Positions 8,569-16,933 of a DNA stretch of 64,000 nt are shown one piece after another. A program made the position numbers and the translations under genes. This stretch comes from Klebsiella pneumoniae (GTDB taxonomy: Bacteria; Pseudomonadota; Gammaproteobacteria; Ga0077536), in NCBI GenBank assembly GCA_945862315.1, contig CAMAXW010000004.1, forward strand, positions 1-64,000, read 5' to 3'. Positions within the stretch are counted from its first letter, which is position 1. Each line of letters starts with the position of its first letter. Under the pieces are notes generated by a model. It searched no databases. It saw nothing but the letters and a program-made list of their open reading frames with translations, and was not told the DNA's origin.

Positions 8569-9834
8569 ATGACCGCCTATCTGTTCACCAATGTGAAAAT
8601 ATTTGAAGGGACCAAGCCCAAGCTCGAAGCGGGTGAAGTGCTGGTTGAGGGTAACCGTATCACCGCCGTGGCGCGGGGGCGCCAAACCATCGGCCACGAA
8701 CGTGCGGGGGACGTGATCGATGGGGGTGGCGCCACCCTCATGCCGGGGCTTATCAACCCACACTGCCATTTCACTTACAGCAACGCGGTCAGTCTGGCCG
8801 ACATCACGGCCCTCCCGGTTGAAGAAAACCTGCTGGTGGCCATTCGCAACGCTCGCACCTATCTCGATTATGGTTTCACTGCGGTGATCGGTATGGCCTC
8901 GGCTAAACCCCGCCTAGAACTGGTGGTCCGCAATGCGGTCAACAAGGGCGAGTTTCCGGGGCCGCGTATCCGTGCTTGCACGCCGGAATATACCGTCAGT
9001 GGCGGCGTCGGGGACGACTCCCGGCTGGACCGCTTTGTGCCCTCGATTGGTTTGGTGTGCAATGGGGCCGAGGAATTTCGGCGGTCGGTTCGGCAACTCA
9101 TCCGCGAAGGCGTGGATCTGGTGAAGTTCAATAACGCGGGTGACAGCTTCACCTTCGGCCGGGTGGGTGGTGAGTGCAATCCGATGACGGACGACGAAGT
9201 CCGCGCTATCTGCGAGACCACGCTCAATCTTGGCAAGCGCTTGGCCGCCCATGCCCACGCTGATGGTGGCGTACGCCAGTGCATCAAATATGGCGTGGAG
9301 TTTATTAATCACGCGACGTTTTCCTCGGCTGCCACCATCGAACTGCTCGCCAAACACGCTGCGCGTCACTATGTGATTCCCGCGATTGCGGCGCGTTACA
9401 ACACCACCTATGAAGCGCAGGCGTGGGGTATTACCGAAGAAATCGCCACCCAAATTGGCAACAAACGGGAATTGGAAGTGGGCAGCGCGAACATGGCCAA
9501 GATGCACCGGGCCGGGATTAAAGTGCTGCCGTTCGGTGATTATGGCTTTGCTTGGATCCCTATTGGTCAGGATTGCCGCGACCTCGAGCATTTAGTGAAT
9601 TTGTTCGGCTTTGAGCCCTGGGAAGCGCTGCGCGCCGCGACCGCTTACGGCGGCGAAGCTTGGGCGGGTAACAGCGGGGAGCTGTTAGGCCGGATCAAAC
9701 CCGGCTATTGGGCCGATTTGTTGTTGGTTGATGGGGACCCACTCCGGGATTTGTCGCTGTTACGTGACCGTGAGCGCATCACCCACGTGATGAAAGACGG
9801 GGAATTTTATCGCCGCTCCACGCTGGTGGTCTGA
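8569..9834 (+). CDS. Amidohydrolase, imidazolonepropionase-like
   Basis: The 421-residue metal-dependent hydrolase has a split composite N/C-terminal beta domain (VLVEGNRITAV... and ADLLLVDGDPLRDL) around a TIM barrel. The metal-binding HxH appears as NPHCHFTYS and later histidines in AAHAHADGGV and FINHATF. The C-terminal KPGYWADLLLVDGDPL motif is the standard ending of the amidohydrolase_1 group (imidazolonepropionase, prolidase-type and triazine enzymes). Its likely substrate is a cyclic amide, lactone or related C-N bond. A GGGGAACG ribosome site precedes the ATG. Confidence 0.88.
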   Translation: MTAYLFTNVKIFEGTKPKLEAGEVLVEGNRITAVARGRQTIGHERAGDVIDGGGATLMPGLINPHCHFTYSNAVSLADITALPVEENLLVAIRNARTYLDYGFTAVIGMASAKPRLELVVRNAVNKGEFPGPRIRACTPEYTVSGGVGDDSRLDRFVPSIGLVCNGAEEFRRSVRQLIREGVDLVKFNNAGDSFTFGRVGGECNPMTDDEVRAICETTLNLGKRLAAHAHADGGVRQCIKYGVEFINHATFSSAATIELLAKHAARHYVIPAIAARYNTTYEAQAWGITEEIATQIGNKRELEVGSANMAKMHRAGIKVLPFGDYGFAWIPIGQDCRDLEHLVNLFGFEPWEALRAATAYGGEAWAGNSGELLGRIKPGYWADLLLVDGDPLRDLSLLRDRERITHVMKDGEFYRRSTLVV

Positions 9835-9866
9835 GTTAATCGACGAAAAATAAGCAGGGAGACGGT

Positions 9867-11072
9867 ATGAAAATTCTCGAAGGCATTCGCGTACTCGATT
9901 TCACGCAATATTTGGCCGGCCCCACCGTGACCCGTTTAATGGCGGAAATGGGCGCCGAGATTATCAAAATCGAAACCGCGCCGGGCGGGGATCCGTCCCG
10001 CGAACTGCCCTTCGTGATCGATGGGCGCAGCGGTTATTTTGTGCAGCAGAATCGCGGCAAGCAGAGCTTGTGCCTAGATTTGCGCAAAGACGAAAGCCTT
10101 GCCATCGTGCGCGAATTGGTGGGCCAAGTGGATGTGGTGGTGGAGAATTTTGGCCCGGGCGTTATGGAAAAACGGGGGTTGGCGTGGCCGGACTTGCAGA
10201 AAATTAATCCGCGTCTGCTGATGGCTTCAATTTCTGCTTATGGTCGCGATAGCCCGCTGTCGCACAAGACCGGCTACGACTGGGTGGCGCAGGCCTTCTC
10301 CGGGATCATGCACATGACGGGGCACCCAGACGGGCCGCCGCTGCCGGCGGGATTGAGCATCGCGGATGTCTCCACAGGGGTCCATGCGTTTGCGGCGATT
10401 GGCTATGCGTTGTTTCATCGCGAGCGCACGGGGCTTGGGCAGTGGATGGATATCGCCATGATCGACGCCATGTTTCACGCCTTCGAAATTCCGATCCAAG
10501 GTCACACGCTCACCAAAGGGGCTTATGTTCCGCACCGTTCGGGCCCGCATCATCCGCTGGTGGCGCCGTTTGGTATTTTCAAGGGACCCACCGGGTATCT
10601 CGTCATTCTCGCCCTGCAACTGCAATGGCGAGGTCTGTGCGAGGCGATGGGGCGGCTCGATCTCGAACACGATCCGCGCTACCTCACGCTGGCGCTGCGC
10701 GCGGCCAATCAAGGGGAACTCACGCCGCTGATTGAAGCGTGGGTGGCGACCTTCCCTACCACCCAAGCGGTGCTCGAAGTGCTGGAACAACACCGCGTGC
10801 CGTCCGCGCCGGTGCTGAGTCCAGCGGATGCCATCAACCACCCCTATTTCAAGGCGCGCGGCACGGTTCGCACCATTAACGATCCCCTACTGGGCGAATT
10901 TTGCATCCCCGGTTTCCCGCTGCGTTTTTCCGTACAGCCCGAATTGCCAGACCTCGTGGCACCCCTGCTAGGGCAACACAACGCGGCGGTGTTATCCGGC
11001 ATTCTGGGTTATTCAGCGGCACAGATTGCGGCGCTGGCCGCCAGTGGCGTACTGGTGCAGGGCGAGCGTTAA
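9867..11072 (+). CDS. CaiB/BaiF-type (family III) CoA-transferase
   Basis: The 401-residue protein has the interlocked-ring family III CoA-transferase pattern: ILEGIRVLDFTQYLAGPTVTRLMAEMGAEIIKIE at the start, VENFGPGVMEKRGL, and the segment SIADVSTGVHAF that holds the catalytic Asp. It moves CoA between carboxylic acids and so activates a substrate for CoA-dependent degradation. Lying between an amidohydrolase and a glutathione transferase-like reductase, it probably activates the acid released by the preceding hydrolases. Ribosome site AGGGAGACGG precedes the ATG. Confidence 0.9.
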   Translation: MKILEGIRVLDFTQYLAGPTVTRLMAEMGAEIIKIETAPGGDPSRELPFVIDGRSGYFVQQNRGKQSLCLDLRKDESLAIVRELVGQVDVVVENFGPGVMEKRGLAWPDLQKINPRLLMASISAYGRDSPLSHKTGYDWVAQAFSGIMHMTGHPDGPPLPAGLSIADVSTGVHAFAAIGYALFHRERTGLGQWMDIAMIDAMFHAFEIPIQGHTLTKGAYVPHRSGPHHPLVAPFGIFKGPTGYLVILALQLQWRGLCEAMGRLDLEHDPRYLTLALRAANQGELTPLIEAWVATFPTTQAVLEVLEQHRVPSAPVLSPADAINHPYFKARGTVRTINDPLLGEFCIPGFPLRFSVQPELPDLVAPLLGQHNAAVLSGILGYSAAQIAALAASGVLVQGER

Positions 11073-11105
11073 TAAAATCATGGCGCGTTTTAGAGGTATC
11101 TCCAG

Positions 11106-12086
11106 ATGGGTGTGATGATCGAGGGTAACTGGCACGACCAGTGGTACGACACGGCTAACAACGGCGGACGCTTTGTGCGTCCGGACTCACAGTTTCGTCA
11201 TTGGGTTACCCCCGAGGGACAGGCGGGCCCGACCGGTGAGGCGGGGTTCCGCGCTGAAGTAGGGCGCTATCATCTGTATGTGTCACTGGCCTGTCCTTGG
11301 GCCCAGCGCACGCTGATCTATCGCCAGCTAAAAGGCTTGGAGACCGCGATTACGCTGTCGGTGGTGCACTGGCGCATGCTGGAGCATGGCTGGAATTTTG
11401 CCCCAGGCCCCGGGGTGATCAGTGATCCGCTGCACAGCGCAGACTATCTCTACGAGGTCTACCGGGCCGCCGACCCGCACTATTCGGGGCGGGTCACCGT
11501 GCCGGTGCTCTGGGACCGGCAGACCCATAGAATTGTCAACAATGAGTCTTCCGATATCATCCGTATGTTCAACACGGCCTTCGATGGCGTGGGTGCGACG
11601 CCGGGTGATTTTTATCCCGTCGCGCTGCGCCCCGCGATTGATGCGCTGAACGCGCGCATTTACGACACCCTCAACAATGGGGTTTATCGCGCAGGTTTTG
11701 CGACCACACAGAGTGCCTATGAGGAAGCCGTGCGGGCGTTGTTTGCCACCTTGGATGTGCTGGAAGCACAACTGGGCGTGACGCGTTATCTGGTGGGCGA
11801 TGTCCCCACGGAAGCAGATTGGCGCGTGCTACCCACCCTGCTGCGGTTCGATGCGGTTTATGTCGGGCACTTCAAGTGCAATTTGCGGCGTTTGGTCGAC
11901 TACCCCAACTTGTGGGCCTACACCCGCGATCTCTATCAATTGCCCGGAGTGGCGCAGACCTTCAACCTCGAACACGCCAAGCGCCACTATTTTGAAAGTC
12001 ATGCGGTGATCAACCCCAGCGGTATCGTGCCGCTGGGGCCGTTGCTCGATTTTCAGGCCCCGCATGGGCGTGGGCATGGCATTTGA
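11106..12086 (+). CDS. Glutathionyl-hydroquinone reductase (xi-class GST)
   Basis: The 326-residue protein has the S-glutathionyl-hydroquinone reductase layout: a thioredoxin-like domain with catalytic Cys63 in ACPWAQRT, then NNESSDIIRMFN, then an all-helical domain with YLVGDVPTEADWRVLPTLLRFD. These enzymes remove glutathione from glutathionyl-(hydro)quinones, as PcpF does in chlorophenol breakdown and YqjG in Escherichia coli. Its position at the end of the catabolic operon suggests detoxification of a quinone formed by ring hydroxylation. A second in-frame ATG at 11115 is possible. Confidence 0.92.
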   Translation: MGVMIEGNWHDQWYDTANNGGRFVRPDSQFRHWVTPEGQAGPTGEAGFRAEVGRYHLYVSLACPWAQRTLIYRQLKGLETAITLSVVHWRMLEHGWNFAPGPGVISDPLHSADYLYEVYRAADPHYSGRVTVPVLWDRQTHRIVNNESSDIIRMFNTAFDGVGATPGDFYPVALRPAIDALNARIYDTLNNGVYRAGFATTQSAYEEAVRALFATLDVLEAQLGVTRYLVGDVPTEADWRVLPTLLRFDAVYVGHFKCNLRRLVDYPNLWAYTRDLYQLPGVAQTFNLEHAKRHYFESHAVINPSGIVPLGPLLDFQAPHGRGHGI

Positions 12087-12097
12087 CCACCGCCAGT

Positions 12098-12118
12098 TAG
12101 GCTGCCGGACGCAGCCTA
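12098..12118 (+). terminator. Hairpin after the catabolic operon
   Basis: Eight-base arms TAGGCTGC and GCAGCCTA enclose a five-base loop 12 bases after the reductase stop. There is no T-tract, so termination is uncertain. The rest of the 148-base spacer shows nothing else. Confidence 0.45.
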
Positions 12119-12234
12119 GCGCCGTGTTTGGGTGGCGCTCGCGGTGGGTTAGTGGAGAGGGTTGAAATGGGCAGATGCCTAGGCGATGCTGAGCGGCTCT
12201 GAGCCCATCCCCACAGCGCCTCAATGAATCCTCC

Positions 12235-12852
12235 ATGCTCGAGACTTTCCTAACGCATCTCCAAGGCCCGCTGCTCTCGCTGTGGGGGCCTTTTGTTATT
12301 TTGGTTTTATGCGGTTTAGGCCTGCCCATACCCGAGGACTTGATCCTGCTGGTGGCAGGCGCATTGGCCCACATTGAAGATCGCTCTTGGCTGGCAGTCA
12401 GCATCATCATGTATGTCGCGGTTCTCGCCGGGGACACGCTGATTTTTATGGGGGGACGGCACTTGGGCGGACGGTTGCTGGAGTCCACGCTGGCGCGGCA
12501 GTTTTTCCCTCCCGAGAAACGCCTGCGGGTGGAGCAGTTCTACGCGCGACACGGTGCCAAGGGCCTGTTTCTGGCGCGCTTTCTGCCGGGTTTGCGCAGT
12601 TTGGTTTTTTTCTCGGCAGGCTCGCTGGGCGTGCCGTTGCTCACTTTTCTGTTACTAGACGGTTTGGCCGCGTTATTGAGCGTGCCGGTTTTCGTGGGCC
12701 TAGGGTATTGGCTATGGGCACGTTATGGGCACGATTTGGCGCAGTTCAGTGCCGTCTTGGAGCAAGTCCACGATTGGTCTTTGGGGTTGGTTGCCATGGC
12801 CGTGCTGGTGGTGCTTTGCTTAGTGTGGCGTAGGGTGCGAGCGGGTCGCTAA
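12235..12852 (+). CDS. DedA-family inner membrane protein
   Basis: The 205-residue protein has the SNARE-associated (DedA/VTT) fold: an early re-entrant LCGLGLPIPEDLILLVAGALA, a GGRHLGGR turn, and the hallmark FLARFLPGLRSLVFFSAG with the arginines and acidic residues implicated in proton-coupled lipid carrier flipping. Four to five hydrophobic segments follow, ending with a basic tail. Family members recycle undecaprenyl phosphate or phosphatidylethanolamine across the membrane. It is preceded and followed by gaps of about 150 bases and looks monocistronic. Confidence 0.9.
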   Translation: MLETFLTHLQGPLLSLWGPFVILVLCGLGLPIPEDLILLVAGALAHIEDRSWLAVSIIMYVAVLAGDTLIFMGGRHLGGRLLESTLARQFFPPEKRLRVEQFYARHGAKGLFLARFLPGLRSLVFFSAGSLGVPLLTFLLLDGLAALLSVPVFVGLGYWLWARYGHDLAQFSAVLEQVHDWSLGLVAMAVLVVLCLVWRRVRAGR

Positions 12853-13013
12853 AACCTGCGGATCCAGCGTGATGGCTATTGGCCCGCGTACCCGCCACGC
12901 GCCGCTCAGCCGTGGGAGTCGCTCCCAGAGGCGTCCTCGTTTAGGCTCATCGCTATGCCTGTCGTCTGATGGGCTAGAGCTGTGGGTCTTTTCATTCCTC
13001 GGGAGCGCTGCAC

Positions 13014-14453
13014 ATGATTTTTGCCGAATACAGTCACTACGATGGTTTAGGTCTTGCCGACTTGGTACGCCGTGGCGAGGTCTCGCCAACGGATTTGGTT
13101 GATAGCGCCATCGATGCCATCGAGCGACTCAATCCGCAGGTCAATTGTGTGGTTCAACAGTTGCGCGACATGGCTAACACGCAGATCAAGGCGGGGTTGT
13201 CGTTTGGGCCGTTTCGCGGCGTGCCGTTCTTGGTAAAAGAATTCGGGATGCACTTCAAAGGGATGCGCAGCAGTGCGGGATCGCGCTTGGCTGAAGGCGC
13301 GCAGATGGGCAACGACACCGAACTCATGCAACGCTGCCGCGCGGCAGGATTGGTCACGGTGGGGACTACAACCACTCCCGAAATGGCGTTCAACGCGAGC
13401 TCAGAAAGTGTCCTGTATGGACCGACTCGCAATCCTTGGCATCTCGACTATTCGGCCGGGGGATCTTCGGGGGGCGCGGGTGCTGCGGTGGGTTCTGGCA
13501 TGGTGCCGATTGCGCATGCTAACGACGGTGGGGGCTCTATTCGTATCCCCGCCGCCTGCAACGGACTCGTTGGGATGAAGCCTACCCGCGGGCGCACGCC
13601 CACCGGACCGGATGCGGGCTTATTCTTGTGGGGTATGGCCGTCGAGTTTGCCGAAACCCGCACGATTCGTGACTCCGCCGCACTGCTCGACGCCTTGGCC
13701 GGACCAGACGATGGCTACTTCTACACCGCCACGCCGCCGCGGCGCGGCTTTCTGGCCGCCGCCATGACGCCCCCCGGGAAGCTGCGCATTGGGGTGGTTG
13801 ATCGACTCCCCGGCGCGGCCCCCATCACCCGCGAGGTTCGCGCCCGACTTAACGCCACCCGTGCGCTGTTGGTGGAACTGGGACACGAATGCAGCTCGGT
13901 ACGGGTGAATTACGACGCCGAGCGCTATAACGAGTCCTCGGTGCGCTTGTGGGCGGCCACTTTGGGCTACTTCATGGAGCAATTTGCGGCCGCTACCGGG
14001 CGCAAAATTGGGCCCAAAACCGTGGAGGCGGTGACCTTGGATGTCTACCGCTATGCGCAGTCTCTGAAAGCCATCCAAATGGAAGAGGCGATGGCTTGGC
14101 AAAATCTAGCCAGCCGCGCGGTAGGCACGGTGATGCGTGACTACGATGTGTTGCTCACGCCGGGTCTGGCCCGGGATGTGGCCAAGCTCGGGGAGCTCGA
14201 CCAAAACGCGGCCGGTGTGGATGTCCACAGATGGTGGCAACAGATCATCCAAGAGTATTCGGCGTTCACGGCGTTGTTTAATACCACCGGACAACCAGCG
14301 CTCATGTTGCCGCTCTGGCAGAGCAAGGCGGGATTGCCTTTGGCCATGCAGTTCGTGGGGCGGCTGGGTGATGAAGAAACGCTATACAGTTTGGGCGGGC
14401 AACTTGAATTAGCCCTGCCGTGGGTGGGGCGTCGGGCAGCGCGCTATGCCTGA
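13014..14453 (+). CDS. Amidase (amidase-signature family)
   Basis: The 479-residue enzyme has the Ser-cisSer-Lys hydrolase signature: catalytic Lys in VPFLVKEFG, and the Gly/Ser-rich SAGGSSGGAGAAVGSG with cis-Ser and nucleophile, followed by GGSIRIPAACNGLVGMKPTRGR. It hydrolyses an amide to acid and ammonia. A nitrile hydratase makes amides, so it could complete nitrile to acid conversion, but it is 11 kb from that operon and its specificity is unknown. The start ATG 13014 follows a GGGAG ribosome site. Confidence 0.9.
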   Translation: MIFAEYSHYDGLGLADLVRRGEVSPTDLVDSAIDAIERLNPQVNCVVQQLRDMANTQIKAGLSFGPFRGVPFLVKEFGMHFKGMRSSAGSRLAEGAQMGNDTELMQRCRAAGLVTVGTTTTPEMAFNASSESVLYGPTRNPWHLDYSAGGSSGGAGAAVGSGMVPIAHANDGGGSIRIPAACNGLVGMKPTRGRTPTGPDAGLFLWGMAVEFAETRTIRDSAALLDALAGPDDGYFYTATPPRRGFLAAAMTPPGKLRIGVVDRLPGAAPITREVRARLNATRALLVELGHECSSVRVNYDAERYNESSVRLWAATLGYFMEQFAAATGRKIGPKTVEAVTLDVYRYAQSLKAIQMEEAMAWQNLASRAVGTVMRDYDVLLTPGLARDVAKLGELDQNAAGVDVHRWWQQIIQEYSAFTALFNTTGQPALMLPLWQSKAGLPLAMQFVGRLGDEETLYSLGGQLELALPWVGRRAARYA

Positions 14454-14577
14454 TCCTTTTGGTGGGTCGCGCGAGCACGCGTCGCCGCGCGATACCCGCA
14501 GCGACAGGCGACATCCGTCGGGTCAAAGATGGCGTGCTTGCGTGTGGTCGAAATAACAGTGGTGAACTCTGTGTTGC

Positions 14578-14601
14578 AAATGAGAATCTATATCATTAGC
14601 A
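14578..14601. promoter_or_regulatory. Probable Fur box upstream of the iron-uptake pair
   Basis: Bases 14581-14595 read TGAGAAT-C-TATATCA, an 11-of-14 match to the 7-1-7 Fur inverted repeat TGATAAT-N-ATTATCA, inside an AT-rich patch that is rare in this GC-rich window. It lies about 35 bases before the cupredoxin ATG. This implies iron-repressed expression of the cupredoxin and FTR1 genes. Confidence 0.7.
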
Positions 14602-14628
14602 TTACAACCAACTGATTAGGAGTCTCTT

Positions 14629-14991
14629 ATGAATGCCACCATGAACGCCAACCGCCCCGTGATTCGTCGCTGGGCTGGCCGCCTTTTAGCGCTGTCGGTG
14701 CTGCTGTCCGGCACGGCGACGGCCAGCGAACCCGTCATCGAATTGCTGATTCGGAACCACCAATTTGAGCCCGCCGTGGTGAAAATTCCGGCCCAGACCA
14801 AAGTAAAAATGGTCATCAAAAATCTCGATCCAACGCCCGAGGAATTCGAGAGCCATTCGCTCAAACGCGAGAAGATTATTCCGGGCAACGGTACCGCCAC
14901 CTTGTTCATTGGGCCGTTGGCGCCGGGTAGTTATGCTTTTGTGGGGGAATTTAACGAAGCGACCGCCAAGGGCGAAGTGGTGGTGGAATGA
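14629..14991 (+). CDS. Exported cupredoxin-like protein of an FTR1 iron-uptake locus
   Basis: The 120-residue protein has a signal peptide (cleavage expected after TATA) and a single cupredoxin beta-sandwich (IELLIRNHQFEPAVVKIPAQ, MVIKNLDPTPEEFESHS, PGSYAFVGEFN). The C-terminal Cys and Met ligands of classical blue-copper sites are absent, as in periplasmic cupredoxins partnered with FTR1-type permeases (EfeO N-domain, P19-like context). It probably binds or hands ferrous/ferric iron to the permease. AGGAG ribosome site at 14619-14623; a second in-frame ATG lies four codons on. Confidence 0.85.
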   Translation: MNATMNANRPVIRRWAGRLLALSVLLSGTATASEPVIELLIRNHQFEPAVVKIPAQTKVKMVIKNLDPTPEEFESHSLKREKIIPGNGTATLFIGPLAPGSYAFVGEFNEATAKGEVVVE

Positions 14992-15034
14992 ACGACGGCG
15001 CGGCGATTGAGCGTGGTCAGCGAGGAGAGAAAAC

Positions 15035-16123
15035 ATGTTAGGTGTGGCGTTAATTTTCTTTCGTGAGGTCCTGGAAGCCGCGCTGATCGTTGGGATCATG
15101 GCCGCTGCTACCCGTGAAGTGGCGGGGCGGAGTCGCTGGATACTCGCCGGTTTGGGGGCGGGCTTAGCCGGCGCTTGCCTGTTGGCGGTGTTTGCCGAGC
15201 GTTTGGCCAGCGCCGCGGCGGGGATGGGGCAGGAGCTATTTAACGCGGGTGTGTTGTTGACGGCAGTCGCGATGCTGGGCTGGCACACGCTGTGGATGGC
15301 GCGCCATGGGCGTGAGTTAGCGCGCACCACGGGGAATATTGGCGCGGACGTCGCTGCTGGTCGGCGGCCGCTGTACGCCGTGGCGGTGGTGATCGGCTTG
15401 GCGGTGTTGCGCGAAGGCTCGGAAGTGGTGTTGTTTCTCTCGGGTCTGGTGGCGTCTGGCGCAACCGATCAGCGCAGTCTGCTGCTGGGTGCGGCGGCGG
15501 GCATTAGCGCGGGTCTGCTGGTGGGTGTTGGCCTGGCGCGTGGCCTGCGGATCATCCCAATGCGCCATTTATTTAGTGTCACTACGGTGTTGCTCGCACT
15601 GCTGGCGGCCGGCATGGCGGCGCGCGCAGTCGCGTTTTTGTGTCAAGCAGGCTATTTCAGTGAATTCACCCAGACCGCTTGGGACACCTCGGCGTGGGCT
15701 GCCGACGGCAGCGCGCTGGGGCAGGTTCTCAATGCCCTGATTGGTTACACCGCAGTCCCCATGGTCATTCAAGTAGCGGCTTATGCGGCCACACTGGGCT
15801 TGCTGACCGTGGCGGCGGCACTCAGTCGCGGCCCGACACCCGGTGCCCCAGCCCGGCGGCTGGGGCTGGCGCTGGGCTTGCTATGCCTAGTCGGGATGGC
15901 AAACCCAAGCAACGTCCAAGCAGAGCTTCAGGTCTATTCCCCGTATGTCGAAGCGGGGGAGTGGGAATTTGAATTTGGGGGGCATCGCAACGTGGATGAC
16001 GACCCCGCTGTGGACGACGCTCACAGCTTGCTCTATGAGGTGGGTTACAGCCCCACCGCACGCTGGCATACCGCCGTGGGCTTGAAGAGACCGAGGGCGA
16101 GCCTGAGCAAGGCAATGTCCTGA
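15035..16123 (+). CDS. FTR1-family iron permease, fused at the C-terminus and frameshifted
   Basis: Residues 1 to about 275 form a seven-helix high-affinity iron permease with both iron-binding REXXE motifs: FFREVLEAAL at the start and VLREGSEVVLFLSG in the fourth helix. After the last permease helix the frame continues through a segment that looks like a signal peptide (ALGLLCLVGMANPSNVQA) into AELQVYSPYVEAGEWEFEFGGH, a different domain. The frame then breaks: the reading ends in unrelated residues (LKRPRASLSKAMS) and TGA 16121. The homologous continuation is in another frame from 16081. Permease function may survive the break. Fur control is likely. Confidence 0.82.
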   Translation: MLGVALIFFREVLEAALIVGIMAAATREVAGRSRWILAGLGAGLAGACLLAVFAERLASAAAGMGQELFNAGVLLTAVAMLGWHTLWMARHGRELARTTGNIGADVAAGRRPLYAVAVVIGLAVLREGSEVVLFLSGLVASGATDQRSLLLGAAAGISAGLLVGVGLARGLRIIPMRHLFSVTTVLLALLAAGMAARAVAFLCQAGYFSEFTQTAWDTSAWAADGSALGQVLNALIGYTAVPMVIQVAAYAATLGLLTVAAALSRGPTPGAPARRLGLALGLLCLVGMANPSNVQAELQVYSPYVEAGEWEFEFGGHRNVDDDPAVDDAHSLLYEVGYSPTARWHTAVGLKRPRASLSKAMS

Positions 16124-16599
16124 CGGAGTTTCAGTGGGAGAACATTTTTCAGCTCACCGAAGCGGGTCAGTATTGGCTGGACCTCGGCGCGTATGTTGAA
16201 TATGCCAAGGGCTTGGAGCATGGCGACGACCATGCGCTGGAATGGAAGGTGCTGCTCGAAAAAAGCGTGGGTCCATGGGTCGCCGTGGTCAACCCCATTT
16301 TCGCCAAGCCCTTCGGCGAGGATGCTGGTGGGGTGGAATTCGAATACGCCTGGGGCACCTACTACCGTTGGATGCCGCTGCTGGAGCCGGGTTTTGAAGC
16401 CTATGGCGGGGTGGGCGAAATAACTAACGCGCAGCCCTTGGCGCAGCAGGAGCATTTACTGGGTCCTGATGTGCGAGGAGTTCTTACTTTTGTTAATGCG
16501 GGGCGGCTCAATTACAACTTGGGCTATCTGTTTGGCCTGACCGAGGGCGCGCCCGACGGTGTGTTTAAATTTGAACTCGAGTACGAAGTGCATTTTTGA
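16081..16599 (+). pseudogene. Out-of-frame continuation of the FTR1 C-terminal domain
   Basis: From CTT 16081 a clean frame encodes LEETEGEPEQGNVLTEFQWE onward to EYEVHF and a stop at 16599, with no ribosome site or start of its own. It joins the permease frame if one G is added to the GGG at 16078-16080 (…AVG-LEETEG). The domain is beta-rich (ENIFQLTEAGQYWLDLGAYV, repeated F/Y/E strands, terminal aromatic) and looks like an outer-membrane or periplasmic beta-barrel protein. Either a sequencing/assembly error or a true inactivation explains the shift. Confidence 0.7.
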
Positions 16600-16933
16600 G
16601 CGTTTTGAACAACCCGCCACTCGCTTCGGTATAGACCACCGGCCAGTGCTGCTGGGCTGCGGAGTGGGACGGCTGGCGGGGATGTTTTCCAGACCCGGCA
16701 ATTGTCGTGACGCACGGGATGCCGCGCCGGGCCAGTGCCCGTAAACCCGTTATATTTCGCTCTTGCGTTACCGGCTGCGACCGGCATTTTTGAACCCCTT
16801 AAAGCCGCTTGCTGCGCGCTGGCGCTGATGACTGGTTTTCTCGAAGTCGGCGCGTGCGAACGCCTCCCGCACCGCCTGTTTTTCCCTGCCCAAAACGCGG
16901 CAGTTACCAACACCACACTAATGGCGCGCGGGT
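16600..16933. other. Spacer between converging iron and Rieske genes
   Basis: This 334-base stretch lies between two converging genes. Open frames here are short or run into the dioxygenase gene in the wrong frame, have no ribosome sites and no recognisable protein similarity. I see no RNA gene or clear terminator. Confidence 0.5.

Noticed and set aside
8914-9591. Minus-strand open frame of 225 codons
   Set aside because: It is antisense to the well-supported amidohydrolase gene and shows no family motif.
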